A model generated the notes under the pieces. The model was not told the DNA's origin. It searched no databases and was given only the letters and a program-made list of their open reading frames with translations. Shown piece by piece: positions 63,509 through 64,000 of a DNA stretch of 64,000 nucleotides; positions within the stretch are counted from its first letter, which is position 1, and every line of letters starts with the position of its first letter. The stretch lies in contig CAVUGE010000034.1 of assembly GCA_963740945.1 (NCBI GenBank), forward strand, positions 62,001 through 126,000, given 5' to 3'. The position numbers were made by a program, and so were the translations under genes. Origin of the DNA: CAVQBP01 sp963740945 (GTDB taxonomy: Bacteria; Bacteroidota; Ignavibacteria; Ignavibacteriales; Ignavibacteriaceae).

Positions 63509-63546
63509 GTTGAACTTGCTCTTGAACTTGCACTTGCTCATGCTCT

Positions 63547-63651
63547 TTACATATTTTTATTAACCAGAATTGATACATCATGACCTCTTACATATCCGAT
63601 TATATCGGGAGAAGTAGGTCCAACTATTGCAAGGCAATTGTGAAACTTCAG
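63547..63651 (-). pseudogene. C-terminal gene fragment, unknown family
   Basis: A 34-codon frame reads HNCLAIVGPTSPDIIGYVRG and HDVSILVNKNM before a stop and has an in-frame stop directly upstream. It looks like true coding sequence, but I could not place it in a family. Confidence 0.35.
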
Positions 63652-63709
63652 TTATTTTATTAAAATCAATTATACTTATATTTAGATTTGGAAAATAAAT
63701 TTTGAGATT

Positions 63710-64000
63710 ATGAAAAGATACGAAAAACATATATTTATTTGTGAGAATAAAAGACCGCCTGATGATCCGCGCGGATGCTGCTTTGATAAAGGCGGGAGTG
63801 AATTAAAGGCGAAATTTAAAACCAGGATAAAAGAATTGGGATTAAAGTCGGAAGTCAGAGCAAATACATCCGGATGTCTGGATGCATGCGAATTCGGTGC
63901 ATCGGTTGTCGTTTACCCTGAACAGATCTGGTATGGAGGAGTTACATTAGATGATGTTGAAGAAATTATCCAAAGTCATATTATAAATAATAAACCTGTT
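63710..64000 (+). CDS. Thioredoxin-like 2Fe-2S ferredoxin (cut by the window end)
   Basis: The first 97 residues are present. FICENKRPPDDPRGCCFDKG and TSGCLDACEFGASVVVYPE give the four cluster cysteines (C11, one of C23/C24, C56 and C60) of the thioredoxin-like 2Fe-2S family, related to the NuoE cluster domain. It may supply electrons to an unidentified partner. The gene runs beyond 64000. Confidence 0.87.
   Translation, partial: MKRYEKHIFICENKRPPDDPRGCCFDKGGSELKAKFKTRIKELGLKSEVRANTSGCLDACEFGASVVVYPEQIWYGGVTLDDVEEIIQSHIINNKPV

Overview
The window is AT-rich bacterial chromosome with short intergenic gaps inside operons, weak or absent Shine-Dalgarno sequences before many genes, a histone H1-like small protein, a FadF-like iron-sulfur oxidoreductase, a TMEM175-type channel, stand-alone SpsF- and NeuB-type sugar enzymes and very many short palindromic repeats between genes. 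This combination suggests a member of the Bacteroidota/Chlorobiota/Ignavibacteriota group. That placement is inference: there is no rRNA or ribosomal protein here. No intact tRNA, rRNA, CRISPR array, prophage or complete insertion sequence was seen.

Layout. 1-11.5 kb holds a DUF2807 lipoprotein, a 9-copy hairpin repeat array, and core metabolism (long-chain acyl-CoA synthetase, proline-pathway P5C dehydrogenase, sucC, a TPR protein, aroE, an aspartate aminotransferase), with a second hairpin array after aroE. 11.6-20.2 kb holds a DinB protein, a truncated cation-efflux gene, an AsmA-like protein, coaD, a three-gene lipoprotein/envelope group whose first gene is frameshifted, and a second aminotransferase. 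20.3-29.4 kb is a minus-strand operon that looks like a complete route to a CMP-activated ulosonic acid: SpsF-like cytidylyltransferase, split transketolase, class III aminotransferase, SDR, KdsC-like phosphatase, NeuB-like synthase, a GT-B-like transferase, and a fatty-acid-hydroxylase-like membrane enzyme at the end. It is interrupted by a DUF559 nuclease gene embedded in palindromic repeats.

29.7-36 kb holds an LD-carboxypeptidase, a response regulator and PAS/GAF histidine kinase flanked by Crp-family gene remnants, an orphan 199-residue protein, and about 1 kb of decayed sequence that includes a tRNA 3'-end fragment. 36.3-47.2 kb is a plus-strand cluster: ABC exporter, GT4, PqqD-like protein, HprK-like kinase, two GT2, WbqC, PIG-L deacetylase, GNAT, two NTP_transf_5 nucleotidyltransferases and a GT10 fucosyltransferase. 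The PqqD-like protein carries its own C-terminal YxxPxL motif, which resembles a lasso-peptide leader. The first nucleotidyltransferase is split at an in-frame A AAA AAG slippery site followed by a perfect hairpin. I consider this cluster the best candidate for an undescribed system.

47.8-64 kb returns to housekeeping: PASTA protein, rpe, universal stress protein, cNMP-binding protein, hisA, alpha/beta hydrolase, bioY, FadF-like protein, H1-like protein, CapA-like phosphoesterase, TMEM175 channel, DedA, DNA polymerase II, a fluoride riboswitch with crcB and DUF190, DUF1697, and a truncated 2Fe-2S ferredoxin at the window edge.

Across the window several repeat families recur: small hairpins behind an AATAAT head with covarying stems, a 98-99 bp MITE-like element, an element with GCGTAACATGAGTT ends, CTCTCCTTA palindromes, GTCATTCTGA-type inverted repeats and NNCAAG hexamer tracts. 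Several of them touch or truncate genes.
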